DNA from: Streptomyces lydicus
GTDB taxonomy: Bacteria; Actinomycetota; Actinomycetes; Streptomycetales; Streptomycetaceae
DNA: 64,000 bases
NCBI RefSeq assembly: GCF_000717345.1
Contig: NZ_JNZA01000002.1
Location: 186,001 to 250,000, forward strand
Reading direction: 5' to 3'
Part shown: in pieces, positions 1-8,416 of the stretch
Layout: each line of letters begins with the position of its first letter
Position numbering within the stretch: the first letter of the stretch is position 1
Made by a program: the position numbers and the translations under genes
Notes under the pieces: model-generated
Told to the model about the DNA's origin: nothing
The model's database searches: none
The model's input: the letters and a program-made list of their open reading frames with translations, nothing else

Positions 1-1
1 C

Positions 2-583
2 CACGTCGATGTCGTACGGGCCGTCGACCATGACATCGCCACCGGCGTCTGGCCGGACATGACCGAACACGGCTGGCAGACCGACGCCTGGCCGGGGCTG
101 TACGAACAGGTCATGGCAGCCGACATCCTCGTGCTGGCCGGCCCCATCTGGCTGGGCGACAACAGCTCGGTGACGAAGCGGGTCATTGAACGTCTCTACG
201 CCTGCTCCAGCCTCCTCAACGAGTCGGGACAGTACGCCTACTACGGGCGGGTCGGCGGGTGTCTGATCACCGGCAACGAGGACGGCGTCAAGCACTGCGC
301 CATGAACGTCCTCTACAGCCTCCAGCACCTCGGCTACACCATCCCCCCTCAGGCCGACGCCGGCTGGATCGGCGAGGCGGGCCCGGGCCCCTCCTACCTC
401 GACCCCGGCTCGGGCGGCCCGGACAACGACTTCACCAACCGCAACACCACCTTCATGACCTGGAACCTGCTGCACGTGGCCAGAACACTCAAGGACGCCG
501 GCGGCATCCCCGCCTACGGCAACCAGCGCACCGCATGGGACGCCGGCTGCCGCCACGACTACGAAAACCCCGAACACCGATGA
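2..583 (+). CDS. Flavodoxin-fold NAD(P)H-dependent oxidoreductase, 5'-truncated by window edge
   Basis: The reading frame is open from base 2, so the true start lies outside the window; the ATG at base 59 is internal. The visible 193 residues include the part of a flavodoxin-like fold with 'VLAGPIWLGDNSS', a pattern typical of NADPH-dependent FMN reductase / flavodoxin-family proteins where the flavin phosphate and isoalloxazine loops lie. A later 'GCLITGNEDGVKHCAMN' segment fits the second flavin-contact loop. The C-terminus is Tyr/His/Asn-rich. Substrate unknown; it could reduce FMN or a quinone. The gene is followed directly by a strong terminator, so it ends its transcription unit. Confidence 0.75.
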   Translation, partial: HVDVVRAVDHDIATGVWPDMTEHGWQTDAWPGLYEQVMAADILVLAGPIWLGDNSSVTKRVIERLYACSSLLNESGQYAYYGRVGGCLITGNEDGVKHCAMNVLYSLQHLGYTIPPQADAGWIGEAGPGPSYLDPGSGGPDNDFTNRNTTFMTWNLLHVARTLKDAGGIPAYGNQRTAWDAGCRHDYENPEHR

Positions 584-627
584 GGGTGTGATCACGGCAT
601 CGGAGCCCTTGATGCCCAGACCCTTGC

Positions 628-664
628 GAGCGCCGGCCGCCCCAACACACCGCGGCCGGCGCTC
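628..664 (+). terminator. Intrinsic-type terminator hairpin after the flavodoxin-fold gene
   Basis: Perfect 13-bp inverted repeat (arms 628-640 and 652-664, GAGCGCCGGCCGC and its complement) with an 11-base loop, 45 bases after the stop codon. No strong T-run follows, as is usual in Streptomyces. The rest of the 584-910 gap shows no coding signal. Confidence 0.8.
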
Positions 665-910
665 CGTTGTGTGATCCGCATGCATGAAAGACCCTCCGCC
701 GCCCGCCGTCCGCGGTGATCCCTCCACGCGACTCCCTCGTCGCGTCAGATCCGTCAGCGATGTGGCGTGACCGGAGCATGGGGAGGATCGTTGCTGATCA
801 CAACTGAATACCAACGTCCGGATGTACGCTGCGCGATGGCATCATTCCGGCCAGTCGCGGGCAGTGTGGCCCGGCCCCCCGAGTGGATCAGATGACAATC
901 CGGAGAACCG

Positions 911-1819
911 ATGAACGCTCACCCCGTCACTCAGTCGCGCGCACATGAACCGACGTTCGATGACACGGAAGTGCCGCGTTACTACGCACGCAAGACCCAG
1001 GACATACTTCACAAGTACGGTCCAGGGCCCCGGGTCCACTTCCACGTGGGCCTGTTCGATCCGGCGGTCAAGCTCAACACGACCGTCTCCCAGCGGGTCC
1101 TCAAGAACCGGATCGTCAGCTCCCAGGAAGCGATTCTCGACCACGCCGCACGCACCTGGGCGGTCGGCCAGTCCTTCCCTGCACACCTGCTCGACGTCGG
1201 TTGCGGGCTGGGCGGCGGCAGCCTCTACTGGGCGCAAGAACATGGCGCGAACGTCACTGGTCTCACCGTCGCGAACGACCACATACCAGTCATCAGAGAG
1301 CTCGCCCGGCAGGCGGGTGTTTCCGGCCGCGTCGCCCCTCGTGTCGGCGACATCCACGATATGACCCACGAGCGCCGCTACGACGCCGCGTACGCCATAG
1401 AAAGTTCAGGCTACATGGACCGCAAGCGGCTGTTTCAGGTGGTGGCGAGGGCCCTGCGGCCCGGGGGGTGGTTCGGCATCCAGGAGCACTTCATCTGCCG
1501 TCCGGAATGGACGGACTGGATCGACGACTACTACAAGACGCGGCTCGGCACCCTCACCGAGTACATCCACGCCGCTGAGGCCGCCGGCTTCGAGCTGGAA
1601 CAGGACGAGGACGTCACGGACGGAGTCAGCGAGTTCTGGCTCCAGTCCATGGCCTGGAACACGGCTGAACTGACGCGCCTGGAGCAGGGCGGCGAACAGG
1701 CATCGTGGTCTCGCGAACGGCTCCAGCAGAGCGCCCTCGCGCACGGCAAACTGTTCCGCATTTGGCGCGACCACGCCGTGGAAACCCGCCTGCTGCATTT
1801 CCGGCTCGGAGGCAACTGA
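911..1819 (+). CDS. SAM-dependent methyltransferase paired with a terpene synthase
   Basis: 302 residues. Class I SAM-binding motif I ([12 protein letters not shown], about residues 93-104) and the post-motif '[13 protein letters not shown]' place it in the C-methyltransferase superfamily that includes tocopherol, sterol and prenyl-diphosphate methyltransferases. ATG at 911 is preceded by GGAG (902-905). The terpene synthase starts 3 bases after this stop and its ribosome site lies inside this gene, so the two are translationally coupled. The inference is that it methylates a prenyl diphosphate (IPP, GPP or FPP) or the cyclized product. The sequence does not closely recall the GPP methyltransferase of 2-methylisoborneol synthesis, so the substrate is left open. 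Confidence 0.8.
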   Translation: MNAHPVTQSRAHEPTFDDTEVPRYYARKTQDILHKYGPGPRVHFHVGLFDPAVKLNTTVSQRVLKNRIVSSQEAILDHAARTWAVGQSFPAHLLDVGCGLGGGSLYWAQEHGANVTGLTVANDHIPVIRELARQAGVSGRVAPRVGDIHDMTHERRYDAAYAIESSGYMDRKRLFQVVARALRPGGWFGIQEHFICRPEWTDWIDDYYKTRLGTLTEYIHAAEAAGFELEQDEDVTDGVSEFWLQSMAWNTAELTRLEQGGEQASWSRERLQQSALAHGKLFRIWRDHAVETRLLHFRLGGN

Positions 1820-1821
1820 CC

Positions 1822-2919
1822 GTGATCGCCGAACACGGCCACACTTCACGCATAGGCTGGCAACTTCCCCCGTTTTTCTGCCCCTTCGCCCCCTCCCGGC
1901 ACCCCAAGGCGGCGGAGATCGAGCAGCGCGCCATTGAATGGATCGACGCGTTCGGCATCTATCCCGATGCCACCGAACGTGCCTGGGGGCTGGCCACGCA
2001 CAGTGCTGATTTCTCCTGCAGGATCATCCCGGACGGCAGCGTCGATCACGTACTGACTTTCACGTTGTGGAATTACTGGGCGAACGCCGTCGACGACTGG
2101 CAGGACTCCGGGCCGGCGGCCACCGATACCGCGTCGATCACCGACCACGGCGCCCGGCTGGCCCGAGCCCTGGAGATGCCCGGCTGCGCCCTCCTCCCCC
2201 CGGGGCCCCTCACCTCGGCGCTGGATGATCTGGTGCAGCGCACACACGACCTGCTCACGCCCTTTCAGCTGCGCAGATTCGCAGAGGGAGCGCGGGACTG
2301 GTTGCTCGGGGCGGGCTGGCGCACGGCGCAGGCCGAGCGCGGCCGCATGCCCGGCCTCAGTGATTACGCCGGTCTCGGCGCTCTCGCGAACGGCACCCGA
2401 TTCAGCCTGACTTGGGCCGACTCCGCGAACGGGATCGACCTGCCGCCGAACACCCTCTACGCGCCCCCGGTCCAGGCCGTGACCGACGCAGCGGGATGGA
2501 TCGTCGCCGCCGACAACGATCTCTTCTCCTACAACAAGGACGACGATCAAGAGCCATGGGAGCAGAACCTGATCAACGTGTTGGCCCACGAGCGAGGCTG
2601 CGTCCCCGGAGAGGCGGTCGCTGAGGCCGTCGCCCTGCGGGACCGGGTGATGACCCTCTTTCTCCGTCTGCGCGCACAGCTCGCCCGGGGCGCGGACGAG
2701 CAGCTTCAGCGCTACCTCGACTCGCTCCAGAGCTACATCGCCGGCAGCATCGCGTGGCAGAACGTCGCCCCCCGGTACGCGAGCCCCCGCAACCGCAACG
2801 CCTGGCCGGTGGAGGGGGCGACCTTCGATGTGGTCTGGAGCGACTCCCCGAGTGATCCGAGCATCGAGCCGCCCGCCGTTCCGTCCCTGAACTGGTGGTG
2901 GCAGCAACTGGAGCAGTGA
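1822..2919 (+). CDS. Class I terpene synthase (cyclase)
   Basis: 365 residues from GTG 1822, chosen because GGAGG (1808-1812) sits 9 bases upstream and a longer frame would overlap the methyltransferase. All three class I hallmarks are present: an Asp-rich metal motif DDWQD (residues 91-95), the NSE triad NDLFSYNKD (N232, S236, D240), and the pyrophosphate-sensor RY pair (R318-Y319). It should ionize a linear prenyl diphosphate with three Mg2+ and cyclize it. Length fits mono- or sesquiterpene synthases. Coupling to a methyltransferase suggests a non-canonical (methylated, for example C11 or C16) substrate. A bidirectional terminator separates it from the convergent P450. Confidence 0.88.
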   Translation: MIAEHGHTSRIGWQLPPFFCPFAPSRHPKAAEIEQRAIEWIDAFGIYPDATERAWGLATHSADFSCRIIPDGSVDHVLTFTLWNYWANAVDDWQDSGPAATDTASITDHGARLARALEMPGCALLPPGPLTSALDDLVQRTHDLLTPFQLRRFAEGARDWLLGAGWRTAQAERGRMPGLSDYAGLGALANGTRFSLTWADSANGIDLPPNTLYAPPVQAVTDAAGWIVAADNDLFSYNKDDDQEPWEQNLINVLAHERGCVPGEAVAEAVALRDRVMTLFLRLRAQLARGADEQLQRYLDSLQSYIAGSIAWQNVAPRYASPRNRNAWPVEGATFDVVWSDSPSDPSIEPPAVPSLNWWWQQLEQ

Positions 2920-2970
2920 CCGGCCGGCGCCGGCCCGGCACACCTGGCCGTCCGGCACCCGGCATGGCAA

Positions 2971-2999
2971 AGGGCCCGCAGCGAAGCGCTGCGGGCCCT
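2971..2999. terminator. Bidirectional terminator between terpene synthase and P450
   Basis: Arms 2971-2982 and 2988-2999 (AGGGCCCGCAGC and its complement), extendable by one G-C pair, tight loop. It sits between two convergent genes and can serve both. Confidence 0.85.
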
Positions 3000-3009
3000 C
3001 AGAGCAGGG

Positions 3010-4398
3010 TCAGCGCCGGCCGAACAGGCGGCTCAGCCACGACCACCGCGACGACCGCGGCCGGCCTGTCGCTGCCTGCACGGCCTCCTTCAACGGAGCG
3101 AGCGGCGGCAGCGGTTCCGGCTCGGCCCGTGGCGCGGTGGCGGCGACGGACCTGGGTGCGAAGCGCACCGGCAGCCGTACGAGGTGCTGGGACATCAGCG
3201 TGCCCCGGCGCTCCAGCTCGAAGTCGTGCACGGTCAGCTCGATGTCGGGCAGGCGCGCCAACAGGACCTCGATGCCGGTGTCGGCGATGGCCCGGCCGAT
3301 GTCCTGGCCCGGGCATTCGTGGGGGCCCGCGCTGAAGGCCAGGTGGGAACGGTTTCCGTGGACCGGCGCGGTCAGGTCCGGCCGGACCGCGGGATCGACG
3401 TTGCCGGCAGCGAGGGACAACAGGAGCATGTCACCACGCTTGATCTGCTGACCGCCCAGCACGGTGTCTGCCGTGGCCCAGCGCCCCAACACTGTGTTGA
3501 TGGGCGTCTGGTCCCACAGCACCTGCTCCAGGGCCTCCGGCAGCGTCATACGGCCACCCGAGAGGTTCGCGCGGAAGCGCGGATCGGTGAGGACCACCCG
3601 CAAGGTGTTCGCGATCAGATTCGCGGTGGTTGCGTACGCCGCGACCAGGACCACTCGCACGTGCGCCAGAACCTCGACGTCCGTCAGCTCGGCGGGGTGG
3701 TCGAGCAGCCAGGACGTGAGGTCGTACCCCCGGCTGGCCTTCTTGCTCTCCACCAGCTGATACAGCATCTTCGTGACGTACTCATCGCTTTCGAGGGCGG
3801 TCTCCGTGCCCTCCAGCATGTCAGGCACGGCCCGGACGAGCCGGGGGCCGTGTTCCTCCGGAGCACCGATCAGCTGCGTCATCACCAGCATCGGCAGCTG
3901 ACTGGAGAACTCCGCCACGAGGTCGGCCTCGCCGTTGGAGGCGAAGGCATCGATGAGTTGGTGGGCGAACCGGGTGACGTACCGGCGCATCCCCCGCCGG
4001 TCGAAGCGCTGGAGGGACTCCAGCACCGCGCCCCTCAGCCGTTCGAAGTCCGGGCCGTCATTGAAATTGATCACCGGCCACCAGGTCACCATCGGCGCGA
4101 GTGCGTACTTCTCGGGGACCACCGTCCCGTCCTGCACAGCGCCCCATGCGCGGGGGTCGCGAGAGAACCGGCCGGGGGTCCGGGCCACCTCCAGATTCTC
4201 CCGGTGGCCCAGGACGAGCCAGGCCGGCTGGTCGTCATGCACCAGTACGGGCGCCACCGCGCCGTGCTTGGCGCGCAGCTCCTCGTACAGGGCCATGGGG
4301 TCGTGCTCTGCGGCCGGACCGTAGAGGCGCTGCGGTCCGTCCTGGCCCAGGCCGTGGGCCGGGCACCCGGGCGGCGGGAGGTGGGAAGGCGTGCTCAT
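3010..4398 (-). CDS. cvnE: Conservon cytochrome P450 (CvnE), CYP157-like, lacking the EXXR motif
   Basis: 462 residues from ATG 4398, overlapping the cvnD stop by 4 bases (ATGA). The heme ligand loop is intact (FSAGPHECPG, Cys362) and an I-helix AAYATT segment is visible near residue 253. The K-helix EXXR, nearly invariant in P450s, reads E291-Q-V-L-W295 (bases 3514-3528), so the Arg is missing. This matches what is known of CYP157C1 of S. coelicolor, which carries EQSLW at this place. The C-terminus has a Pro/Arg-rich tail ending in SRLFGRR. In conservons the P450 is thought to act with the CvnA-D membrane complex. CYP157 genes often sit beside a CYP154 gene; none is seen here. Confidence 0.92.
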   Translation of the reverse strand: MSTPSHLPPPGCPAHGLGQDGPQRLYGPAAEHDPMALYEELRAKHGAVAPVLVHDDQPAWLVLGHRENLEVARTPGRFSRDPRAWGAVQDGTVVPEKYALAPMVTWWPVINFNDGPDFERLRGAVLESLQRFDRRGMRRYVTRFAHQLIDAFASNGEADLVAEFSSQLPMLVMTQLIGAPEEHGPRLVRAVPDMLEGTETALESDEYVTKMLYQLVESKKASRGYDLTSWLLDHPAELTDVEVLAHVRVVLVAAYATTANLIANTLRVVLTDPRFRANLSGGRMTLPEALEQVLWDQTPINTVLGRWATADTVLGGQQIKRGDMLLLSLAAGNVDPAVRPDLTAPVHGNRSHLAFSAGPHECPGQDIGRAIADTGIEVLLARLPDIELTVHDFELERRGTLMSQHLVRLPVRFAPRSVAATAPRAEPEPLPPLAPLKEAVQAATGRPRSSRWSWLSRLFGRR

Positions 4399-5009
4399 GA
4401 GGGCTCCGTTGCTACGAGGGAGTGCAGGTAGTGCATGAGGGAAATCAGGACGTCCCGGCTGGAGTCGCGATGCCGCGCATCGCAGGACATCAGGGGTACG
4501 TCGGAGGGGAGGTCGAGCGCGCTGCGGAGCTCCTGAAGCGTGTGATCCGGAGCGCCCGCGAAGGAGTTCACCGCGACGACGAAGGGTACCCCGCTCTCCT
4601 CCAGGCGGCCCATGACGTCGAAGCTGTCCTCCAGTCGCCGGGTGTCCACCAGCACCACCGCGCCGAGAGCGCCTTCGAACAGACCGTTCCACAGGAACCA
4701 GAAGCGCTGCTGGCCGGGGGTGCCGAAGAGGTAGAGGACGAGTTCGTCGCTGATGCTGATCCGGCCGAAGTCCATCGCGACAGTGGTGGCCGTCTTGTGT
4801 TCCACGCCGGCGCGGTCGTCGATGCCGGCGCCGGCCTGGGTCATGGTCTCTTCGGTGGTCAGCGGCCGGATCTCGCTCACCGAACCGACCATGGTCGTCT
4901 TGCCGACCCCGAATCCGCCCACGATCACGACCTTGACCGCCGCGGACGCCGTGTGGGGGAGCCGCTCCTCGTTGGGGGGCTCTGCGAGCTCAGAGCTTTT
5001 GAAGGCCAT
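4395..5009 (-). CDS. cvnD: Conservon small GTPase (CvnD)
   Basis: 204 residues. P-loop GGFGVGKTT (residues 31-39), Switch/G3-like 'LFGTPGQQRFWF' and G4-like 'VAVNSF' mark it as the Ras-like ATP/GTP-binding protein of Streptomyces conservons (MglA-like group). ATG 5009 lies 20 bases inside cvnC and its stop overlaps the P450 start. In characterized conservons CvnD associates with CvnA, B and C in a membrane-proximal signalling complex resembling eukaryotic G-protein systems. A close paralogue lies at 47629-48243. Confidence 0.93.
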   Translation of the reverse strand: MAFKSSELAEPPNEERLPHTASAAVKVVIVGGFGVGKTTMVGSVSEIRPLTTEETMTQAGAGIDDRAGVEHKTATTVAMDFGRISISDELVLYLFGTPGQQRFWFLWNGLFEGALGAVVLVDTRRLEDSFDVMGRLEESGVPFVVAVNSFAGAPDHTLQELRSALDLPSDVPLMSCDARHRDSSRDVLISLMHYLHSLVATEPS

Positions 5010-5343
5010 GGATCACCTTTTCGATGAGGGAAAGGTCGGGCAGATCCGCTGGCGGTACCGGCGGGCGCGTGAGCACCTGTTGCTCGTCCAGCAGGTCGCT
5101 GATCAGGACGCTGACGACACTCACCGGCAGTCCTATGTGGGCGGATATCTCGGCGACCGACAGCGGAGCCTGACACAGGCTCAGGATCGCTGCGTGCTCC
5201 GGCTGCATGCCGGCCGTGGGAACGGTCCTGGCAACGATCAGCGTGACCAGGTCGAGGCCGTTGGAGGCGGAGGAACGGCCACTGGTGATGACGTAGAGGC
5301 GCTCCGGCCCTTCCTCCGTGCCGTCCTGCGGGGAGTCGCTCAC
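4990..5343 (-). CDS. cvnC: Conservon DUF742 protein (CvnC)
   Basis: 117 residues from GTG 5343, whose GTGA overlaps the cvnB stop. The sequence 'RLYVITSGRS' followed by 'EHAAILSLCQAPLSVAEISAHIGLPV' and 'VLISDLLDEQQVL' is the winged-helix-like DUF742 pattern found only in conservon-type operons. It overlaps cvnD by 20 bases. Role within the complex is not established from sequence. Confidence 0.92.
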   Translation of the reverse strand: MSDSPQDGTEEGPERLYVITSGRSSASNGLDLVTLIVARTVPTAGMQPEHAAILSLCQAPLSVAEISAHIGLPVSVVSVLISDLLDEQQVLTRPPVPPADLPDLSLIEKVIHGLQKL

Positions 5344-5747
5344 CTGGCCTGCCCGTCACTGCGGGGCGGGCTGGTGATGTGCGCTCCGAGACGGGCGATG
5401 AGGTCGCGCATGCGCTGACCCATGAGCCCGGCGTCCACACCGTCGTCGGCGAGCACCGCGAGGTAGGCCCTCGGGCCGGCGGCCATCAGGTAGAAGAAGC
5501 CGCCCTCCATCTCGATGACCACCAGCTGCATTTTGCCCGCCAGGTGCGGGAGCTCGCTGCCGACCGCACTGGCGAGGCTCTGCAAACCGGAGCAGGAAGC
5601 GGCCAGCCGCTCGGCCGACTCGGTGGTCCCGCCGTGGTGTCCCATACGCAGTCCGTCTGAGGACAGTACGAGGACCGTGCGGGTCTGCGGCACGCTCTCC
5701 GCGAGGTCCTTGAGCATCCAGTCCAAGCTGGCCGCCTGCTGACTCAC
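5340..5747 (-). CDS. cvnB: Conservon roadblock/LC7 protein (CvnB)
   Basis: 135 residues. GTG 5747 chosen: AGGAG lies 4 bases upstream and GTGA overlaps the cvnA stop; upstream in-frame starts would sit deep in cvnA. 'LDWMLKDLAESVPQTRTVLVLSSDGL' is the typical N-terminus of the roadblock/LC7 fold, the family of GTPase regulators such as MglB. It presumably modulates nucleotide turnover of CvnD. A second, orphan roadblock protein lies at 46515-46934. Confidence 0.92.
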   Translation of the reverse strand: MSQQAASLDWMLKDLAESVPQTRTVLVLSSDGLRMGHHGGTTESAERLAASCSGLQSLASAVGSELPHLAGKMQLVVIEMEGGFFYLMAAGPRAYLAVLADDGVDAGLMGQRMRDLIARLGAHITSPPRSDGQAR

Positions 5748-7207
5748 TGTTCTCCTCTCGGCGCGGCGGCGTCGTCGCCACCACTGGTGCCCTCCGCCGA
5801 CAGTCCGGTCTTGAAGGCGGTCAGCCACTCTCCCGGCGGCCGTTGCGTTCCCTCCGCAGGCCGGGCGTTGGCCGCGGGTGCCTGCGCCTCCGCCACCCGC
5901 TCTCTGCGGCGCCGCTGGGGAAGTCCGTTCGCCGTCCGCTCGACCACTTGCGGCGCTTCGTCAAGCCGCCTCGCCGCCGGTGGCTTCGCCGTCTGACGGG
6001 ACACCACCTGGCCCGGTTGGCTCGCTGCCCGCGGACCGGAGAACGTCCCGATCCCGTGCGCCACACCCGACGCCTCAGCCGCACTGGTGATCAACTGCTG
6101 AGGAACCACGAGCACCACTCGCACACCCCCGTAGGCGGATGTGCGCAGCGAGACCTGGAGGCCGAACGCCTGGGTCAGGCGCCCCACCACCGCCAGGCCG
6201 AGCCGCGGAGTCTCGCCCAGGTCGCCCAAGTCGATGCCCTGCTGCGCCTGTTCAAGGCGCCGCTCGGCCAGGCGCCGGGCCTGCTCGCTCATGCCGACAC
6301 CCCCGTCCTCGATCTCCACCGCGACCCCGGACTGCACCTCCGCGGCCGTGAGATGGACCTTGGTGTGGGGCGGCGAGTAGCGCGTCGCGTTGTCCAGCAA
6401 CTCCGCCAGTGCGTGGATGAGCGGTTCGACGGCCGGCCCGACGACGGCGCACTCCGTGCTGGTGCTCAGTTCGACCCGCTCGTAGCCGACGATCCGCGAC
6501 ATCGCACCCCGCAGCACGCTGTACAGCGGCACCGGCCGGTTCCACTGCCGGCCGGGCCGGGCACCACCGAGGACGGCGATGGAATCGGCGAGCCGGCCGG
6601 TGAGCGCGGTGTTGTGGTCGATCCGCAGGAGGTCGCCGAAGACCGCGGGGTCCTGACCGTGCCGGTCCTCCATCTCGCGCAGCTCCCGCGCCTGCTGGTG
6701 GACGATGGCCTGCATACGTCTGGCCAAGTTCACCAGGGCACGCTGCGCCGAGTCCCTCAGCCCCTCCTCCGCAGCCACAGCGTCCATGACGGTGCGCAAC
6801 ATCGCCCAGTGGGCCTGCTGGAACTCGGAGGGCAGGCCGCTGTAGGAGCCCGACCAGCGTGCAGTCAACCAGTTGAGGACCTCCTCCGGAGCCTCGTCCA
6901 GGCGCAAGCGCGTCAGCATCTCCGGCACCAGGCTGTCGGCCAGCCGCGCGGTCGCTTCCTGCTGCCGCGCCAGCGCAGCCGACTGCCCTCGGCTTTCTTC
7001 CCGCAGCTGAGCGACCTGCCGATGCCGACCCACGGCTACACCTGCGGCGCCGGCCACGGCGCCCACAGCCGTCACACCGATCCACACAGCCGCAGCGAAC
7101 ACAGAAGGTTCAACCAAGCCGGCCACCGTCACGGCCGCAACCACCGGTATGAGCCACGCGTACACCGCCACGGACGGCAATCCGGACGGCGACTTCTCCT
7201 GGACCAT
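5744..7207 (-). CDS. cvnA: Conservon sensor-kinase-like protein (CvnA)
   Basis: 487 residues from ATG 7207 (GAGGG upstream). Two closely spaced hydrophobic segments in the first 60 residues anchor it in the membrane. A DHNTALTGRLADSI helix replaces the usual H-box. A HATPase domain follows, with N-box (LLDNATRYSPPHT), a G1-like 'EDGGVGM' and G2-like 'LGLAVVGRL'. The C-terminal 100 residues are Pro/Arg/Ala-rich. It heads the five-gene minus-strand operon. A 10-bp palindrome (GACGATCGTC, 7232-7241) lies 24 bases upstream of the start and might be regulatory. Confidence 0.92.
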   Translation of the reverse strand: MVQEKSPSGLPSVAVYAWLIPVVAAVTVAGLVEPSVFAAAVWIGVTAVGAVAGAAGVAVGRHRQVAQLREESRGQSAALARQQEATARLADSLVPEMLTRLRLDEAPEEVLNWLTARWSGSYSGLPSEFQQAHWAMLRTVMDAVAAEEGLRDSAQRALVNLARRMQAIVHQQARELREMEDRHGQDPAVFGDLLRIDHNTALTGRLADSIAVLGGARPGRQWNRPVPLYSVLRGAMSRIVGYERVELSTSTECAVVGPAVEPLIHALAELLDNATRYSPPHTKVHLTAAEVQSGVAVEIEDGGVGMSEQARRLAERRLEQAQQGIDLGDLGETPRLGLAVVGRLTQAFGLQVSLRTSAYGGVRVVLVVPQQLITSAAEASGVAHGIGTFSGPRAASQPGQVVSRQTAKPPAARRLDEAPQVVERTANGLPQRRRRERVAEAQAPAANARPAEGTQRPPGEWLTAFKTGLSAEGTSGGDDAAAPRGEQ

Positions 7208-7700
7208 GAGCACCCTCAACCTGTGGGAATAGACGATCGTCCGAAGACCTGCGGGAGCGTATAGGCATATGCGCAAGGAAGTTGGCACAGCGTCAGCTCG
7301 ACCACTGGGACGGGCGTAGCTTTCTCATATCGGTGGCGGATGCTCCCCCGAAGGGCCATACTTGCGCGCCGCGGCGTGGGGTACTGATTCCCGACCCGGG
7401 TACGACGCCCCGGAAGCCGATGACGGCATGGTCCCCACCGGACGCGCGGAGCAGGCGGGGGACGACCTGGGGAGCTTCACGCATGGGGCCGCGCGAGCCG
7501 CAGCCCGTGGGAGGGCGGCCTCGACGCCGACGACGTTGCCGAAAGCCCGGGAATGACAGTCGACCCGGCCAAGGACCTGATTATGGACCCCGACCGTGCC
7601 TGGGCCGGCTCGCCCAACGACGCATCGTTAGAAGGCGCCCGAACGAAGGGAACGACCACATGCACCCCGTCACCACCCCGCCCGAGGCGAGGCCCAAGTC
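7208..7700. other. Intergenic stretch without a convincing gene
   Basis: Upstream region of cvnA (minus strand) and of the decayed lipoprotein (plus strand). Frames here lack typical codon bias or family-like sequence. A 14-codon frame (7660-7704) has an AAGGGA ribosome site and its stop overlaps the GTG at 7701. It may be a coupled leader or the last trace of an upstream gene. Confidence 0.4.
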
Positions 7701-8150
7701 GTGACCGGCCGCATCCGGCGCCCCACCCGAATCACCGCACTCACCATCGTCGCCCTGCTGGCATCTGGCGGATGCACGTCCAACTCCGGGAAAGACGACC
7801 CGCCGCCCGTCAAGACCAAGGCCGATGCCGAACACTCAGCCCGGGCCCTGATCGGCCGGCTGGCCGGCCAGTAAGGGCTGCGGATCGACGACAAGACGGC
7901 ACGGAAGGAGTTCCGCGACTGCTTCGGCAGAAACCACGAGCACCCCGGCGACGGACGCTTCGACCTGACCTACTCCGTACGGTCCCCGCCTTCCAGGGGA
8001 GCAGCATGGAAAAGCCCTTCGCCCCAGGCGGCGCTGGGCACGGCGGGCCGGGGCCGGCCCGTGATGGGGGTACACCGGCTCCCCGAGCCGGGGTTGGTGG
8101 TTTGACTCAGCCAACGGCCGGATCCACCTGGTCATCAACGCAGGCAATGG
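7701..8150 (+). pseudogene. Decayed lipoprotein gene
   Basis: From GTG 7701 the frame reads a basic start, a hydrophobic stretch and a lipobox-like LLASGGC, then hits TAA at 7872-7874. The same frame continues with protein-like sequence (GLRIDDKTARKEFRDCFGRN and on) to about 7985. Further recognisable coding sequence (WWFDSANGRIHLVINAG, 8095-8145) is in another frame. One in-frame stop and at least one frameshift therefore break what looks like a small Streptomyces secreted lipoprotein. It abuts the 3' end of the small partition gene, consistent with an accessory, decaying patch. Confidence 0.65.
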
Positions 8151-8164
8151 CGGGGCGAAGCAGC

Positions 8165-8416
8165 CTAGCGTCCGGGCCGGGAGACCCTGCCGACGGTGTC
8201 GACCAGGGTACGCAGGACGGTCGTGCCGACGAGGACTACCGAGGAGACCGGGCGGCCCACCCATCGCGTCAGATCGCCTTGCAGGTCGGGATCCACCTCG
8301 ACGGTCACCCGGAGGTACCTGCTCTCCAGCGTGGTGACCTTGGTGGATCGGGGTCCGGGGACATCGTCCTGCTCGCGCCGCAATGCGGCGCGGTAGTTTT
8401 CCCTGCGTTGAGTCAT
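8165..8416 (-). CDS. Small putative partition DNA-binding protein (ParB-like)
   Basis: 83 residues. Its ATG (8416) overlaps the ParA stop (ATGA). N-terminus is Arg-rich; the middle 'SRYLRVTVEVDPDLQGDLTRW' resembles the short RHH/CopG-like partners of Streptomyces plasmid ParA proteins, followed by a 'VLVGTTVLRTLVDTV' helix. The C-terminus is short, ending soon after this helix and close to the decayed lipoprotein, so it may be truncated. Assigned by operon position more than by motif. Confidence 0.6.
   Translation of the reverse strand: MTQRRENYRAALRREQDDVPGPRSTKVTTLESRYLRVTVEVDPDLQGDLTRWVGRPVSSVVLVGTTVLRTLVDTVGRVSRPGR

Noticed and set aside
1705..1821. An extended N-terminus for the terpene synthase starting inside the methyltransferase
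   Set aside because: The GTG at 1822 has a GGAGG site at ideal distance and the extra 39 residues are Arg/Pro-rich out-of-frame methyltransferase sequence.
911..2919. Assignment of the pair to 2-methylisoborneol biosynthesis
   Set aside because: The terpene synthase lacks the long proline-rich N-terminus, gene order is reversed, no cyclic-nucleotide-binding gene is present, and the methyltransferase does not resemble the GPP methyltransferase I recall.
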